Assembly (NCBI RefSeq): GCF_013371465.1
Contig: NZ_JABWDU010000002.1
Coordinates: forward strand, 427,898-475,570
DNA: 47,673 nucleotides
Source of the DNA: Ensifer oleiphilus
GTDB lineage: Bacteria; Pseudomonadota; Alphaproteobacteria; Rhizobiales; Rhizobiaceae
Direction: 5' to 3'
A program made the position numbers and the translations under genes. Below the pieces are notes generated by a model. That model worked only from the letters and a program-made list of their open reading frames with translations. It made no database searches and was not told the DNA's origin. The stretch's first letter is position 1. Each line of letters opens with the position of its first letter. Positions 25,190 through 34,017 of the stretch are shown here, piece after piece.

Positions 25190-25704
25190 TGATCCAAAAC
25201 GCAGTCAGAAGGTTGAAGACCATTTTCACGCCGCGGCTGTCCGCCGCAAATGTCTCGCCCAGGTTGCTCGAACTCGCCACCTCAGGAAATCTCGACGCCC
25301 AGGCAGTCCTCGGCGAAATCTATTTCAACGATGGCCGCGAGGAAAACTACGCCGCATCCTACCACTGGAACGGACAGGCAGCCCGCCAGGGCCACGCCGC
25401 CTCTCAAGCCCGCCTCGCAACGATCTATCACCAGGGCCTCGGCATCGAGCCTGACCCGCAGGAGGCGCTTCGCTGGTGGCGTAGCGCCGCGCGCAAGGGT
25501 CATGATGGTGCCCGCCAGGCAATCGACAGGCACAACCGGGATGACGGCGGTGTCGACCTGAACACGGCACCGGCCGGCTTCTGCGCGGCACTCGATGCTC
25601 GCGGCAGACACCGGGGGGCAGCCAAGGGGACACCCGCAGACAGCCTGTCGCCGCAGGCGCTGGAGATATCGGAAGAGGAACAGATTGATGGCGGCCGCAG
25701 CTGA
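25189..25704 (+). CDS. Sel1-repeat protein 1
   Basis: 171 residues. After a short basic N-terminus, residues about 25-110 form two to three Sel1-like repeats (GNLDAQAVLGEIYFNDG, HAASQARLATIYHQGLG, DPQEALRWWRSAARKG), helical pairs used for protein binding. The last 55 residues are low-complexity and not shared with the paralogue. It is the first of two tandem copies. No signal peptide, so cytoplasmic. Sel1 proteins often act in envelope stress or signalling, but no partner can be named here. Confidence 0.78.
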   Translation: MIQNAVRRLKTIFTPRLSAANVSPRLLELATSGNLDAQAVLGEIYFNDGREENYAASYHWNGQAARQGHAASQARLATIYHQGLGIEPDPQEALRWWRSAARKGHDGARQAIDRHNRDDGGVDLNTAPAGFCAALDARGRHRGAAKGTPADSLSPQALEISEEEQIDGGRS

Positions 25705-25837
25705 GCAGACGAGCAACGCCGCGTCGGCACAGCTATCGACGTTGTCCCGCGGTCTCAGCTCCCTGAAGGTGAGCAACACGGCTTTGACGCACGCTTCATC
25801 GATCAACTCCCCCGATAGGAGCAGCGACGACGAATGA
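25688..25837 (+). CDS. possible 49-residue linking ORF
   Basis: Ser/Ala-rich frame starting 17 bases before the first Sel1 stop and ending in an ATGA overlap with the second Sel1 start. AGAGGAA lies upstream of the ATG. The peptide (LSTLSRGLSSLKVSNTALTH) has no recognised family. It may serve only to couple translation. Confidence 0.3.
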   Translation: MAAAAEQTSNAASAQLSTLSRGLSSLKVSNTALTHASSINSPDRSSDDE

Positions 25838-26418
25838 TCCAGCATTTATGGACGTGGCTGCGTGCAATTTTCGCCGGAAAGGCCCGTCGACCGCCTGTAT
25901 TGGCCGATCCGTCGCCGCCGCCAGGCGCCACGACCATAGCACCGAGACTGATCGAACTCGCCAAGGGCGGAAACGTCGACGCGCAAGCGGCGCTCGGAGA
26001 ACATTTTTTCGGCGATTGCGAGGAAAACCTGGCTGCCGCCTACTACTGGAATGGGCTGGCTGCGCGCGGCGGCCACATCGGCGCTCAAGGGCGGCTGGCC
26101 ACGATTTACCACGAGGGGCTAGGCGTCGAGCGCAACCCCAAGGAGGCGTTCCGCTGGTGGCATAGCGCGGCCCTCCAGGACCATTACGGTGCGCAGATGA
26201 TGATCGCGGCCGCCTACGAACTTGGCGTCGTCGTGGAAGCTGACCTGGAAGAAGCCGCCTACTGGGTTTCCCGCTCGTATTTCGGCGCAGACGGTCGTCC
26301 AGAGGCCCTCGAATTTGTCGGTGCCTATTACGAATCGGTCATACGGAAGTTATCCGAGGAGCAACGTCTTCGCGTTGCTGAACGCTTGCGCCACCTCGCA
26401 GAAACAACATCACGATAA
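25834..26418 (+). CDS. Sel1-repeat protein 2
   Basis: 194 residues with three or four Sel1-like repeats (GNVDAQAALGEHFFGDC, HIGAQGRLATIYHEGLG, NPKEAFRWWHSAALQDH, HYGAQMMIAAAYELGVVVE). It aligns with the preceding paralogue over the first three repeats, including the shared MIQ start, but has an extra repeat and a longer C-terminal helix. ATGA overlap joins it to the 49-codon frame upstream. Likely a tandem duplication. Function unknown. Confidence 0.8.
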   Translation: MIQHLWTWLRAIFAGKARRPPVLADPSPPPGATTIAPRLIELAKGGNVDAQAALGEHFFGDCEENLAAAYYWNGLAARGGHIGAQGRLATIYHEGLGVERNPKEAFRWWHSAALQDHYGAQMMIAAAYELGVVVEADLEEAAYWVSRSYFGADGRPEALEFVGAYYESVIRKLSEEQRLRVAERLRHLAETTSR

Positions 26419-26543
26419 GCGTCGCCGAACGACCTTATCAACGTCGCGCAAACGCGCAGCGCTGTCCTTCAAGCAACAACGACACGCGAAGAGGGCACGC
26501 CCTTCCAAGAAGCCGAGAAGCACTTCAGGCGCGCCGGCCAATT

Positions 26544-26575
<32 letters not shown>

Positions 26576-26640
26576 CTGGATGGACAGCCGCGGGCTGCAA
26601 CTGGCAGGAGCGCGATCGACCGGCTCGTGCCTCCAAAAAT

Positions 26641-26670
26641 AAAAAAGGCCGCTTCGATTACGAAACGACC
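26641..26670 (-). terminator. minus-strand intrinsic terminator
   Basis: On the minus strand GGTCGTTTCG and CGAAGCGGCC form a 10-bp stem (with G-U pairs, TAAT loop) followed by TTTTTT. It lies about 50 bases downstream of the SOS box in that direction, with no gene between. Confidence 0.65.
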
Positions 26671-26717
26671 ATCCTGAAATATCCTTAGCCCGCTTCCGGC
26701 AGAATGGCAACCCCTTC

Positions 26718-26743
26718 GAACAAAATTTGTTCTAGTTTCGTTC
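26718..26743. promoter_or_regulatory. double LexA (SOS) box
   Basis: GAAC at 26718, GTTC at 26729 and GTTC at 26740, each separated by exactly seven bases. On the minus strand this reads GAAC-N7-GAAC-N7-GTTC. GAAC-N7-GAAC (equivalently GTTC-N7-GTTC) is the alphaproteobacterial LexA site; the inverted GAAC-N7-GTTC form overlaps it. The flanks are AT-rich. No SOS gene lies nearby. Confidence 0.65.
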
Positions 26744-27153
26744 TTTTTTTGAATGGCGCCCGCCTGGCCAGGCACTGGGCAATCAAAGGCGCGTGACGTG
26801 CGCCGCTTTCTCGCGATTTTGGCTTGCCGACATCAGGCGTTGAATGCCGGGGCGCATCGCGCTGATCCTTGAGATTGTGCTGTCCACGAGAACTGGCACG
26901 TCACCTCATGCACCGGCGACGCTCGCAGACGCTGCCGTTCGCCCCATGCCGGGGTTGTGCGACCACGCATCAGCGGCAAGCCATCCTCAAATCTCGCCGG
27001 ACATGTCCAACCTGCCCGGAACAACTGAAGCGCCACCTTCGTTGCCCTTTCGGATGAGCCTTCGCCGGCCCTGCGTATCGGTTAGGGATAACTTGCAGGA
27101 ATTTGGTTGCGCGCGTCCGATTGTGCTATCATCGCTTCCGGGAGGAGAATGTC

Positions 27154-27288
27154 ATGGAGAATTTCTTCGCACTATTCGCCGTTGTCATCGGTTCCGCCGT
27201 GCTGGGCCTTGCCCTCGCCTACGGCATGCGCCGCCAGAGAGACAGCCACCAGCCACCCAAACACGACGATGCCACGCTGAAATTCTAG
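27154..27288 (+). CDS. small membrane protein
   Basis: 44 residues. One membrane helix (FFALFAVVIGSAVLGLALAY) is followed by a basic, polar tail (MRRQRDSHQPPKHDD). GGGAGGAG lies upstream of the ATG, a very strong ribosome site. Single-pass inner-membrane protein of unknown role; it is the first plausible plus-strand gene beyond the SOS box, 411 bases away. Confidence 0.65.
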   Translation: MENFFALFAVVIGSAVLGLALAYGMRRQRDSHQPPKHDDATLKF

Positions 27289-27486
27289 ACGCTCACGCCG
27301 TGCCTGTACCCTCCAGCTTGCGCACCCGCCGCCGCTTCGGCGAAGCCATGTCTTCGCCGCCAAGTCACTTCTGAGCCTGCCACCAACCCTCCGATCTGCG
27401 CCCAGCACGAACCTTTCACGGCCATGATACGGAACCATTCGGCCGTTTGCCGCTTACTCCTTGGCTACGATCAAGGAGATGCGACC

Positions 27487-27747
27487 ATGCCCCGAACAAC
27501 GCTGAAGCCACGCCTCATTCCGGATAACGAAGCCAACGACTTGCCGGACGTCCCTGCGGATCAGATCCCCGATGGCGCCGACCTGCCGCCGGCAGACCGG
27601 GGTCGCGTGCCCCCGGTGCCGAGCCGCGACGAGGCAAATCTCGACAACGACGAGGCGCTGCCGGATGACGCGGAAGAAGAAGCCCTTGGCCGCGATCCGT
27701 CGCGCCAGGCCACCCGCTTCGATGAAACCCTGCCCGACCCGGACTGA
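27487..27747 (+). CDS. acidic proline-rich hypothetical protein
   Basis: 86 residues, rich in Asp, Pro and Glu (IPDGADLPPADRGRVPPVPS, DEALPDDAEEEALG), probably disordered. AAGGAG lies upstream of the ATG. Similar small acidic proteins are common in rhizobia, and no function is known. The opposite frames at 27515-27847 are shadows. Confidence 0.65.
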   Translation: MPRTTLKPRLIPDNEANDLPDVPADQIPDGADLPPADRGRVPPVPSRDEANLDNDEALPDDAEEEALGRDPSRQATRFDETLPDPD

Positions 27748-27860
27748 GGCAACGCCGCCTTCTGCGTGACACCCCGATCTGACACGCCCGAACCACAGCG
27801 TGGCAAAGCCGGCCCCCCGGCTCCGCCATCGCGCGCCCGCCCTTCACATTGCCTGCAAGT

Positions 27861-28265
27861 TCAGCTCTCGGCCGTCGAAATGGTGGCCGATGTCAGCGTT
27901 CCCTGGTGGAACAGCATCTGCCACCGGCCTGCCGTCCGCTTCCAGATGGAGGATCGCAGCGCCTGCCGTTGCGACCCGTCACCCGCCCGTCGAATGGTCC
28001 TGTAGGTCAGCAACACTGCGTCGGAACAGACCGGCGTCAGCGCAAAATCCGTCGCCTCAAGTTCACCTTCATCAGGCTCATCATCCTCTTCACAGAGAAG
28101 CTCGATCGTCTCTGCGCGATGGTACGTCGTTCCCGATGCGCCGAATTCCATGAAACCTTCGGCAAGCAGCGCCTCGACGGCCGCTCTCGAGCGGCGCACC
28201 TCGGGCCGATGCAGCGCCTCCTCGAGCGCCCGGATGTCATCAAGTTGGACAGGAAGATCAGCCAT
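27861..28265 (-). CDS. DUF4440/NTF2-like protein
   Basis: 134 residues of a SnoaL/NTF2-like (DUF4440) fold: LEEALHRPEVRRSRAAVEAL, LLAEGFMEFGASGTTYHR, a middle ALTPVCSDAVLLTYRTIR strand pair, and the ending SSIWKRTAGRWQMLFHQGT. These small cone-shaped folds bind or transform small ligands or serve as accessory domains. GAGGAA precedes the ATG. The residues upstream of 28265 in the same frame are shadow sequence. Confidence 0.8.
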   Translation of the reverse strand: MADLPVQLDDIRALEEALHRPEVRRSRAAVEALLAEGFMEFGASGTTYHRAETIELLCEEDDEPDEGELEATDFALTPVCSDAVLLTYRTIRRAGDGSQRQALRSSIWKRTAGRWQMLFHQGTLTSATISTAES

Positions 28266-28641
28266 ATTCCTCACGCCTTCTTTTGAGGGCCGCGCGCGCG
28301 CGTGCGCGTGCCCATGTCTGCGATGCGGCCAGGCATCGACACAAGAGCCAGGCCGGGCAATCCGCGCCAAGCTCTCTGCGATAGCGCACGCCGGCGCGCA
28401 AACGCCAGGCAAATGTCCGAACCCGAACACGGGACGCGGCGAGACCAGAGCGGTAAACCTTCGCTAACCAACATGCACCGCGTCCTGCCGTCCTCACGTC
28501 GAAATACGGCATCTGCCGTATTCCCGGCGGCTCATCCGCGCCGTACGTCCAACGACCCGCGTCGCGTCAACGCTCCGGCGGGTCGCCGCGGCCGAAACCC
28601 CGCCTGGGCCGAAACCATGTGTAGAAACCAAGGAAACAGCG
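28266..28641. other. intergenic region without a supported gene
   Basis: About 376 bases between the DUF4440 gene and a small exported protein. It holds an alternating CG/GC-rich stretch (about 28290-28310) and nothing else recognisable. Confidence 0.5.
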
Positions 28642-28842
28642 ATGAAGACAATCATCCTAGCCGCTGCCGCATCGTTCGCCCTGATGGCGAGCGCCATGGC
28701 AGCAACGCCCCCAGGCTCGACCCTGGACACCAAGTCTTCCAAAGCCGAGCGGGCACGCGCTACCGCAATCGAACTGGCGAAGGGCCCCAACCGGACGAGC
28801 AGACCGTCGCCGCCAAGCCACGGCAAGGGCTACTCGTTGTGA
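28642..28842 (+). CDS. small exported hypothetical protein
   Basis: 66 residues with a clear signal peptide (TIILAAAASFALMASAMA, cleavage before ATPPG) and a basic mature peptide of about 45 residues (SKAERARATAIELAKGPNRT). AAGGAAA precedes the ATG. Periplasmic or secreted. Function unknown. Confidence 0.65.
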   Translation: MKTIILAAAASFALMASAMAATPPGSTLDTKSSKAERARATAIELAKGPNRTSRPSPPSHGKGYSL

Positions 28843-29042
28843 GCCGTCGCGCGGGGAACGTTCGCGTTAATGCCGCATGGCAAAGCCTCAATCCGCGGCG
28901 CGTCGTCGCGCTCATGACCGCTGCTTTGTCGGCTTGGCAATTTCGCCGACGGACACCGGAACTCCTCCGGCCGCAGGCGCCGCTCGAAGGCCAACTTTGA
29001 CGGCGAGTACGGGAAGCACCCCGCGCATGCCCCGACAAAGAC

Positions 29043-29068
29043 CCCGCCGATCGCAACCGATCGGCGGG
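29043..29068 (-). terminator. terminator of the BA14K gene
   Basis: An 11-bp perfect stem (CCCGCCGATCG, 4-base loop) lies 13 bases past the stop of the minus-strand BA14K gene, and is followed on the minus strand by GTCTTTGT. Confidence 0.7.
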
Positions 29069-29080
29069 TTTCGTCTTGCT

Positions 29081-29662
29081 TCAATAGTAAGGCGAGTAGC
29101 ACTGCTGCCGCGGCCCGCCATAGGGCTGGAACGAATTGTCCCAGGCGCGGTAGGAGCGGTAGCGGTCATAGCACCAGCTGGTGTGCCGCGGGTTCACGCC
29201 GGACTCGACGCGCCGCGGCGGAGCGGCGATCGCGCCGCCGATGATGGCGCCGGCGCCGAAGGCTGCCAGCGGATACCACCAGCCGTCATTGTGGCGGCGA
29301 TACCCGTCGCGGTAGCCGCGATAACCCCGGTGGCCATTGTACCAGCCATAGCGATATCCGCCGCTGCCCTGCCAGCCCGGCCGCGGGCGATAGCCGCCCT
29401 CCCAGTGTGGCCGTGGACGGTGGCCCCCGTCCCAACCCGGGCGCGGCCGGTACCCGCCGTCCCAGCCGGGACGCGGTCGATATCCACCATGGTTCCAGCC
29501 CGGCCGAGGGCGATGTCGGTCGCCGCCCCATTCGCGATACTGCACGCTCGTAACGTCGCTCTGCTGCCGCAGCTGAACGGCCGCAACCGGCATGGCATTC
29601 GCAGGCACGAAGCTCGTCAGAGCCGTCACCGCCGCAAGGATCACAATGCCTATCTTCTTCAT
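29081..29662 (-). CDS. BA14K family protein 1, with GYRPRPGW repeats
   Basis: 193 residues. A signal peptide ([18 protein letters not shown]) is followed by five near-identical ten-residue repeats of the [10 protein letters not shown] type (about residues 50-105) and a Gly/Tyr/Arg region. Then come [18 protein letters not shown] (a membrane-like hydrophobic stretch) and the conserved C-terminus [19 protein letters not shown]. The C-terminal domain is the BA14K/lectin-like family known from Brucella, with a disulfide pair of Cys. Likely an envelope protein. AGGTGTCGAG precedes the ATG. A second family member lies at 45547. Confidence 0.85.
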   Translation of the reverse strand: MKKIGIVILAAVTALTSFVPANAMPVAAVQLRQQSDVTSVQYREWGGDRHRPRPGWNHGGYRPRPGWDGGYRPRPGWDGGHRPRPHWEGGYRPRPGWQGSGGYRYGWYNGHRGYRGYRDGYRRHNDGWWYPLAAFGAGAIIGGAIAAPPRRVESGVNPRHTSWCYDRYRSYRAWDNSFQPYGGPRQQCYSPYY

Positions 29663-30074
29663 CTCGACACCTATCCGTTTCGAATAGGCGCAAGCTATCC
29701 CCCTTCGACGTGAACCCATGGTGAATGCGCTCATCATCATATTAGCATGTAGAAACATGACGATGCCGACGACAGCTCGTCTCATTGACGAGCCACGAGG
29801 CCACGCCGGTGGCTCTTGCCGTCCGAAAGCCTTGCGAGCCGCGGTGGTCGATATATCTTTGCCGAGAGGCCTTCCCAGACACCGTCGGCGACACCACCTC
29901 AGCGCGCGCAGAGGCGGTGCGCAAGGTGTAGGCCGCCGCCTTGCGCGGGGTAGCCGTCGATACCGCTACGGCCTGCAGAAAAAAGTTTGGACGGATTGTC
30001 GGTCCCTACGTGGCCCGTTCGTCATTTAGGCATGAGGGGCCACTTCGGCCTTGTCGATCAGAGGAGAAAAGACC
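29663..30074. other. intergenic region without a supported gene
   Basis: About 412 bases between divergent genes (BA14K and YciI-like). Its left part has AT-rich promoter-like stretches (ATCATATTAGCATG around 29740). No gene is supported. Confidence 0.5.
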
Positions 30075-30497
30075 ATGCGCGTGATAGTAATGGTGAAGGC
30101 GACCGAGGTCAGCGAAGCGGGCAAGATGCCCTCGACCGAGCTGCTGGAAGCCATGGGCAAGTTCAACGAAGAGCTGGTCAATGCCGGCATCATGCAGGCC
30201 GGCGAAGGCCTGCACCCGTCGTCCAGGGGCAAGCGCGTCGCCTTCGACGGCGCAAGCCGCATCGTCATCGACGGCCCCTTCACCGAGACCAAGGAACTGG
30301 TCGCCGGCTTCTGGATCTGGCAGGTCAAGGACATGGACGAGGCCATCGCCTGGGTAAAGCGCTGCCCCAATCCGATGCCCGGCCCGAGCGAAATCGAAAT
30401 CCGCCCGGTCTTCGAGGCCGCCGACTTCGGCGACGCGCTCACCCCTGAAATCATCGAGCGCGACGACCGCCTGCGCGAACGCATCGGCGGCAACTGA
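30075..30497 (+). CDS. YciI-like (DGPF domain) protein
   Basis: 140 residues. A ferredoxin-like fold with VIVMVKATEVSEAGK, the strand motif IVIDGPFTETKELVAGFWIW, and AIAWVKRCPNPMPGPSEIEI. The DGPF..TKE motif defines this group of YCII-related proteins, which are often linked to ECF sigma factors. Here no sigma gene is adjacent; the one in the window is at 42810, next to a second DGPF protein. AGAGGAG precedes the ATG. A strong hairpin follows the gene. Enzymatic role unknown. Confidence 0.85.
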   Translation: MRVIVMVKATEVSEAGKMPSTELLEAMGKFNEELVNAGIMQAGEGLHPSSRGKRVAFDGASRIVIDGPFTETKELVAGFWIWQVKDMDEAIAWVKRCPNPMPGPSEIEIRPVFEAADFGDALTPEIIERDDRLRERIGGN

Positions 30498-30524
30498 GGC
30501 CGCCTTTCGGCCCAATGCATTTCG

Positions 30525-30557
30525 GACAGCCGGGGTTCCCAGTGAACCCCGGCTGTC
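30525..30557 (+). terminator. hairpin after YciI-like gene
   Basis: A 14-bp perfect stem (GACAGCCGGGGTTC, 5-base loop) 28 bases past the stop. No T-run follows, but stem strength and position favour a terminator or mRNA end. Confidence 0.65.
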
Positions 30558-30738
30558 TGCACCGGCAGCAGCCACGCCATCCTTCCGGTTGCACCGTTGC
30601 TATTTCTATCGGGCGATTACCCGGCGGCAAATCCGCAGGCGTCCGGCCGTGCGCAGTGAGCCTGTCGCACCTGTCTCGCAATCCCGTCCCGCACGACGAC
30701 AGGGCAAGCGCCAACCGACATTCGGATGCGCCTGCGCC

Positions 30739-32175
30739 TCACTTCGCCAGCGTGTTCTTGTAGATGACCCCGTCCTTCATGATGATCTTGAAGTTGCTGT
30801 CGGCATCGGCCACCAGGTCGAGATTCTCCAACGGGTTGCCGTCGACGAGCAACAGGTCTGCAAGCGCGCCTTCCTCAACGACTCCGAGCTTTCCCGGATA
30901 GGGATTGCGTGGGCCGGAAAGCGCCAGCAACTGCGCATTCGTCCCGGTTGCCATGGAGAGCGCTTCGGCAGGCGTGTACCAGCGCTTGAGCGAGGCCAGG
31001 ATCGCCCCCTGCTGCTGCGCCAATGCGCGGGAGAACAGCACATCGGTGCCCCACGCCGTCTTGATCTTGTATTTCTTCGCCAGTTCGTAGCTTCTGCCGA
31101 TGCCGGGCCATACCTCATCGGCCTTGGCCCGCTCGACCGAACCTTTCGCAAAGCCTTGCCGCAGCAGCTCGGGAAGCGGCTGAAGGCTGAGCCAGATGCC
31201 CTTGTCGGCAATGAGCTTGGCGGTTTCCTCATCCATCAGAAAACCATGTTCGATACACTTCACGCCGGCTGCAATCGCTATTCTGATCGCATGCGACGTG
31301 AAGGCGTGCGCGGCGACATAGGTCCCCCAATTGTCGGCGATTTCCACCGCGGCCCGCAGCTCGGGCTCGGTAAAGGTGGTCACATCGAGCGGGCTGTGGG
31401 GTGACGACACCCCGCCTCCCGCCGTCACCTTGATCAGCGCTGCCCCTTGCATGAGCTGCTCACGGACCCGCAAGCGCACCTCGTCGGGGCTGTCGACCAC
31501 GATGGCCCCGCCGACCTGCTCCATCCGGGCGAACGGGCCACCGATCACCCGCGGCAGCTCGGTCATCTGGCGGAAATCGCCATGTCCGCTGGTCACAGTG
31601 AGCATGGCGCCGGAAGGATAGATGCGCGGTCCCTCGACGATGCCGGTGTCGATCGCGCGCTTGAGGCCGAACACCGGCCCCCCCACGTCGCGCACGGTGG
31701 TAAAACCGCGCATCAGCGTGTCCGTCGCCTCGTCGCCGGCGACAAGATTGCTGAAGCCGACGTCGCCAAACGACTCTGCCGGAGTGGACCGCGCCAGCAT
31801 TGCATGCCAGTGCGCATCGATAAGACCCGGCATCAGCGTGCGGCCGTTCCCGGCAATGCGCTGGGCGCCTTCAGCCTCGACAGGGTCTGTCGAGATCCGA
31901 GCGATCACATTGCCCTTGACCAGCACATTCGACGGAGCCGAAAGGGAGGTCGCTCCCTTCCCATCGAAGATGCGGACATTTTCGAAAAGCACATCGTCCG
32001 CCCAGGCTGCCGGGCAAGCGCCGAGCGCGAAAACTGCCGCAAGCCATCGTCTGCTGGACAACGGCACCGTGAACGCTGTGCGGACGCAAGCGTACGCGGC
32101 TACGGCGTGGGACAAGGCACGCGCCACAAACGTGGCTTTCATCGGCTCATGGGATGCGAAAGACTTGATACGCAC
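30739..32175 (-). CDS. exported amidohydrolase family protein
   Basis: 478 residues if the GTG at 32175 is used (GGAG eight bases upstream; 467 from the ATG at 32142). After a long n-region comes a signal (LAAVFALGACPAAWA), so the enzyme is likely periplasmic. Metal-binding motifs of the amidohydrolase barrel are clear: GLIDAHWHAM, KVTAGGGV, HAFTSHAIR, CIEHGFLMD and WGTDVLF. It belongs to the dipeptidase/imidazolonepropionase-like branch that includes prolidase-type and organophosphate hydrolases. Substrate not assignable. No operon partners. Confidence 0.85.
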   Translation of the reverse strand: MRIKSFASHEPMKATFVARALSHAVAAYACVRTAFTVPLSSRRWLAAVFALGACPAAWADDVLFENVRIFDGKGATSLSAPSNVLVKGNVIARISTDPVEAEGAQRIAGNGRTLMPGLIDAHWHAMLARSTPAESFGDVGFSNLVAGDEATDTLMRGFTTVRDVGGPVFGLKRAIDTGIVEGPRIYPSGAMLTVTSGHGDFRQMTELPRVIGGPFARMEQVGGAIVVDSPDEVRLRVREQLMQGAALIKVTAGGGVSSPHSPLDVTTFTEPELRAAVEIADNWGTYVAAHAFTSHAIRIAIAAGVKCIEHGFLMDEETAKLIADKGIWLSLQPLPELLRQGFAKGSVERAKADEVWPGIGRSYELAKKYKIKTAWGTDVLFSRALAQQQGAILASLKRWYTPAEALSMATGTNAQLLALSGPRNPYPGKLGVVEEGALADLLLVDGNPLENLDLVADADSNFKIIMKDGVIYKNTLAK

Positions 32176-32489
32176 GGCAATTCTCCAACCTGGACGAAGG
32201 GATAGGTCGTGGCACGAGAGAAAGTTGCAGTATTCATTGCGATAGGGCCGAGGCGCGAGCCGTCGCTCGTCCATGTCATTGCAAGGCCATGCCCGCAGCC
32301 AGGCCGGTCACAATGCGGTGAGAAACAATATCAACCTCTGCTTTCGGGAACAAGCAGACGTTGACGACGCAAGCCGCAACTCGCCTCGCTCGGGGAACCG
32401 AGCGAGACCTCTTCTCGAGCATCGTCCGGCCCCCACCTCAGGCGGTCGCTGCATCCAGAAGCGGCCGCCTACGGCTTTGTACCAGAAGT
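32176..32489. other. intergenic region without a supported gene
   Basis: About 314 bases upstream of the amidohydrolase and downstream of the 32490 gene. Nothing recognisable apart from the amidohydrolase start region. Confidence 0.5.
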
Positions 32490-33095
32490 TCAAACCGCTG
32501 CCTTTTCCCTGGAAAGCCCGAGGTGCCAGTGCAGTTCGGTCAGGCCGCGCTTCAGCCAGGCCAGCTGCGGTTCCGGCATGGTGCGCAACACCTCGTAGTC
32601 CATGACGCAGACGTTGAAGACCGTGGTTTTCACCCGCGGCCCGTCCGGCAGCTTAAGGAGCACGCCCTCGAGTTCCATCATCCGGTTGGTCGCAGCCCTT
32701 GCTGCCCGCGTCCGCTCGGCGGTCGTCTCGCCTTCAAACCCTTTGACGCTGAACAGCGATTGCGCCCTGACGCTTGGAAAGGGAATGCCGGTCAGGCTGT
32801 AGTAGCGCGCCATCTGCCGGGCATATTCGTCGCCCGCCTCGCGCTCGTGTGCGGTCAGCTTACCGTCGAGGAACATCCGCCCAAGCGTGTAGCCGGCGAA
32901 GGAACTGCCCGCGTCCACGCCCTTCATTCCCGAAAAGTGTTGACGCTGCCGCGCCGCGATGGCGACCGAGCGCACTTCTCTTTCCGTTTCCCCGTGCTTG
33001 ATCTGCCCGCCTGGATAGCGCGCGACGTCCGCCTTGCGCGGCCGGCCCGCCCTGCTTGACCGCTTGATGCGAAAGCGTTCTGCCTTGGATGTCAT
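32490..33095 (-). CDS. hypothetical phage-type protein
   Basis: 201 residues. A very basic N-terminus (KAERFRIKRSSRAGRPRKAD) is followed by a largely helical body (LTAHEREAGDEYARQMARYY) and a C-terminus with MDYEVLRTMPEPQLAWLKRG. AGGAAG precedes the ATG. No catalytic motif is seen. Its place downstream of the DnaA-like gene, on the strand running from the repressor's divergent promoter, suggests the same early phage-type operon, though 310 bases separate them. Confidence 0.72.
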   Translation of the reverse strand: MTSKAERFRIKRSSRAGRPRKADVARYPGGQIKHGETEREVRSVAIAARQRQHFSGMKGVDAGSSFAGYTLGRMFLDGKLTAHEREAGDEYARQMARYYSLTGIPFPSVRAQSLFSVKGFEGETTAERTRAARAATNRMMELEGVLLKLPDGPRVKTTVFNVCVMDYEVLRTMPEPQLAWLKRGLTELHWHLGLSREKAAV

Positions 33096-33405
33096 TGTGT
33101 TCTTCCTTCTGCTCGTCTGCGTTCCATTGCCCGTGCGCGTTCGCCCGAGAGTCGGAGCCCGGCTGCGGCGATGCGAGTGCTCGTTGTGTAAATGCCGGCC
33201 TGTCACCTCGTCATGCGCGCCCGGTGGTTGCGGCTCTGGCCAGCGCATCCCGCTGATGCGGGGCATTCCACCCCGGGCGACGGTTGGTGAGCCGCCGTCC
33301 CGGACGGGCGTTGAACCGCCGCTCCGGGGCGGAGGATCCCCTCCCGGCCGTCATGCTCATCCGTGCATCGGGCCCGATGCTCGCAACCAGCCCGGCCAAC
33401 CCGCC

Positions 33406-34017
33406 TCATCGCTTCGCCCTTCCCTTGTTGACCGCGTGCAGCACGGACGTGTGGTCGCGCCGGAAGATCCGGCCGAGCGCCGGCAGCGACAGGTCCTCGC
33501 GCTCGTCATAAACGGCCGCCATGCAGCGATGGCGCGGCTCGACAAGGCGGCGCTCCCGGCGAACCCCGATCACATCGGCCCAGCCGATGCCCGGATAGGC
33601 CAGCAACACCTCGTCGACGATCTCGCGCACCGGCCGGCGGCTGAAGAGGCCGCCCTCGCCGTCTGCGCCCGCGCCACAAAGCAGTTGCGCCTGCGACAGG
33701 ATGCGCGCTTCGGCGTCGGCGAGCGCCAGTTCCAGCTGCAGCACTCGCAGGCGCTGCGCCTTTACATGCGCGCTCAGTGCGCCGAGCAAGTCCTCCGGCG
33801 CGAGCGTCGCGTCGTTCTCCGGCGGTCGGGCCGCAGCGACCGGCGCATCGACCTCCATGCCGCGCGCCATCGCCACCCCGTCCAGTGGGGCGTTTGCCTC
33901 GCCGTCGCTGTTTCGCGCGTCGGTCGCCCCGTTCCCGGCGGCCAAGCCCTTCGGCCGCATAGTCGTGACCTGCCGTGTCTCCGGCCCCGCCGTCGAATGT
34001 CTCGTTTCAGGCTGCAT
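33406..34017 (-). CDS. protein with DnaA domain IV-like C-terminus
   Basis: 203 residues. The first 75 are low-complexity. A short coiled coil follows (KAQRLRVLQLELALADAEAR). Residues about 125-203 resemble the DNA-binding domain IV of DnaA: VREIVDEVLLAYPGIGWADV, then RHRCMAAVYDER and the signature GRIFRRDHTSVLHAVNK. No AAA+ ATPase is present. Such truncated DnaA-like proteins occur in alphaproteobacterial prophages. It could bind DnaA boxes, act at a phage origin or compete with host DnaA. GGGAGG precedes the ATG, and the gene overlaps the upstream gene by 11 bases. Confidence 0.75.
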   Translation of the reverse strand: MQPETRHSTAGPETRQVTTMRPKGLAAGNGATDARNSDGEANAPLDGVAMARGMEVDAPVAAARPPENDATLAPEDLLGALSAHVKAQRLRVLQLELALADAEARILSQAQLLCGAGADGEGGLFSRRPVREIVDEVLLAYPGIGWADVIGVRRERRLVEPRHRCMAAVYDEREDLSLPALGRIFRRDHTSVLHAVNKGRAKR

